Assembly (NCBI GenBank): GCA_048886645.1
Contig: JBHLKN010000103.1
Coordinates: 1-5,356 of the forward strand
Origin: Wukongarchaeum sp048886645
GTDB taxonomy: Archaea; Asgardarchaeota; Wukongarchaeia; Wukongarchaeales; Wukongarchaeaceae
DNA: 5,356 bases
Direction: 5' to 3'
The stretch's first letter is position 1, and every line of letters starts with the position of its first letter. Positions 4,447 to 5,356 of this stretch are shown here, piece by piece. Made by a program: the position numbers and the translations under genes. The notes under the pieces were generated by a model, which did not search any database, was not told the DNA's origin, and saw only the letters and a program-made list of their open reading frames with translations.

Positions 4447-5307
4447 ATGGCAAAATTGAAAATAAACATCGGATCAATCTATTCGGTTGCAAAAAAAGAG
4501 TTTCAAGACAATATCAGAAACAGATGGATAACAACGCTAATACTCATTTTTGTAATTCTCACAATTGCAACATCCTATTTTGCTGGTTCAAGGGAAGCTG
4601 ATTCTTCCTCTTTAGGTGAAATGGAGGATACTATTACTGTTCTCTTAAGTATTTCTGTAATCCTGGTCCCGCTCATAGCCATCATGCTCGGTTATGCAAC
4701 AATCTCTGGTGAGTGTGAAAGCGGCTCTCTCTATGTAGTTCTCGCCTATCCTATCAGGAGAGGAGAAGTTTTACTAGGCAAGTTTATTGGATTAGGAGCA
4801 GTGATAGTATTTTCTACTATCATGGGATTTGGAGCAGGGGGAATTATCATTGCCGTTTTGGCGGGTACCAGCGAATGGACAAGTTATTTGTTGTTTATAG
4901 GTTTGACCATCATCCTTGGCCTTCTCTACCTGAGTGTCTCGATGTTCTTTTCCACTCTAACCTCAAAACGCTCTACCTCCCTTGGCTTAGGCGTACTAAT
5001 ATTCTTCTGGTCTATGATTTTCGGAATAATAATCATGGCAGCCTATCTAGCAGGAGGAGGAAGCTATGACGAACTGTTGACAGGCGAAACAAGTTTCCCA
5101 GACTGGGTTTGGTGGGCTGTACTTCTAAGCCCTATGGACATGAACCAAGTGGCAGTCTTTGAAGCGTTCGGTTTAGAAGAAGCTTTTGGCTTTTCGGTGG
5201 AAATACCCAGCTTTATGAGTTTAGGCCTTCTTGTTACTGTTCAACTTGTCTGGATCATATTACCCCTGATCTTAGCATTCTACGCCTTCGAAAGAAGAGA
5301 TATTTAA
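4447..5307 (+). CDS. ABC-2 type transporter, permease subunit (NosY-like)
   Basis: This 286-residue integral membrane protein is the likely partner of the preceding ATPase. Six hydrophobic helices can be read at about 27-46, 62-84, 112-138, 146-170, 178-202 and 257-280. The N-terminus is amphipathic and basic (VAKKEFQDNIRNRW) and should lie at the cytoplasmic face. The loop between helices 2 and 3, ISGECESGSLYVVLAYPIRR (86-105) followed by GEVLLGK, is the conserved cytoplasmic coupling region of ABC-2 permeases. A roughly 54-residue loop between helices 5 and 6 (203-256) is predicted external, is acidic and Trp-containing, and may contact substrate. One gene would give a homodimeric channel. 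The ATG abuts the ATPase stop with no gap; GAAGG about 10 nt upstream lies within the ATPase codons. The protein ends in a short charged tail. No substrate can be assigned. Confidence 0.9.
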   Translation: MAKLKINIGSIYSVAKKEFQDNIRNRWITTLILIFVILTIATSYFAGSREADSSSLGEMEDTITVLLSISVILVPLIAIMLGYATISGECESGSLYVVLAYPIRRGEVLLGKFIGLGAVIVFSTIMGFGAGGIIIAVLAGTSEWTSYLLFIGLTIILGLLYLSVSMFFSTLTSKRSTSLGLGVLIFFWSMIFGIIIMAAYLAGGGSYDELLTGETSFPDWVWWAVLLSPMDMNQVAVFEAFGLEEAFGFSVEIPSFMSLGLLVTVQLVWIILPLILAFYAFERRDI

Positions 5308-5319
5308 GAAAGCAAAAGA

Positions 5320-5340
5320 TTTGAGGAGTTTAACCTCAAA
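5320..5340 (+). terminator. Small hairpin after the permease gene
   Basis: TTTGAGG (5320-5326) and CCTCAAA (5334-5340) form a 7-bp stem with a 7-nt loop, 13 nt after the permease stop. No strong U-run follows before the window ends, so termination is only a guess. The GAGGAG inside it could also be a ribosome-binding site, but no start codon follows within the 16 remaining bases. Confidence 0.3.
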
Positions 5341-5356
5341 CACTTTAAGATTTACT

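Noticed and set aside
4875..5069. Plus-strand 64-codon frame inside the permease gene
   Set aside because: It is another frame of a well-supported membrane protein and has no features of its own.

Overview
The window (AT-rich, roughly 60% A+T by eye) looks like a piece of archaeal chromosome. The evidence is BRE/TATA-like promoters instead of -35/-10 boxes, an archaeal-type VapB/VapC pair, a GbsR/MarR-like regulator beside an ABC-2 transporter, and a stand-alone HAD phosphatase in a histidine cluster. Protein style hints at Thermoproteota, perhaps Bathyarchaeia-like; that placement is impression and was not tested. Clear Shine-Dalgarno motifs sit 7-10 nt before most starts, and four of eight recognised starts are TTG.

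Region 1 (1-1782, minus strand) is part of a histidine biosynthesis operon. It is read from a HAD-family phosphatase into hisB, which overlaps it by 8 nt, and then into hisH, which runs off the left edge. HisB (imidazoleglycerol-phosphate dehydratase) and HisH (glutaminase subunit of IGP synthase) are secure. The HAD enzyme is a plausible but unproven histidinol-phosphate phosphatase. A good promoter lies at about 1828-1844.

Region 2 (1877-2690, minus strand) is a type II toxin-antitoxin locus. The VapB-like antitoxin is intact. The PIN-domain toxin VapC starts in a TAATG overlap but is split by a +1-type frameshift at a G6 tract inside a short GC hairpin. Dropping one G restores a full-length 135-residue toxin. 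Upstream of vapB lies a mosaic relic: a 17-bp exact copy of part of vapB, in the same codon phase, joined to a stretch resembling the ribosome-binding site and start of the HAD gene.

Region 3 (2727-5307) is a divergent regulator/exporter module. A GbsR/MarR-like winged-helix regulator (minus) faces an ABC-2 type ATPase and a six-helix permease (plus) whose coding regions abut exactly. The 205-bp intergenic region holds a perfect 17-bp palindrome. Each half carries a BRE match (GCAAAA) directly ahead of a TATA-like box pointing outward, so one dimeric repressor could silence both promoters. The transported substrate cannot be told from sequence.

The last 49 bases hold a small hairpin and no recognisable gene. 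No tRNA, rRNA, CRISPR array or insertion sequence was seen. No gene-free stretch exceeds 300 bases.
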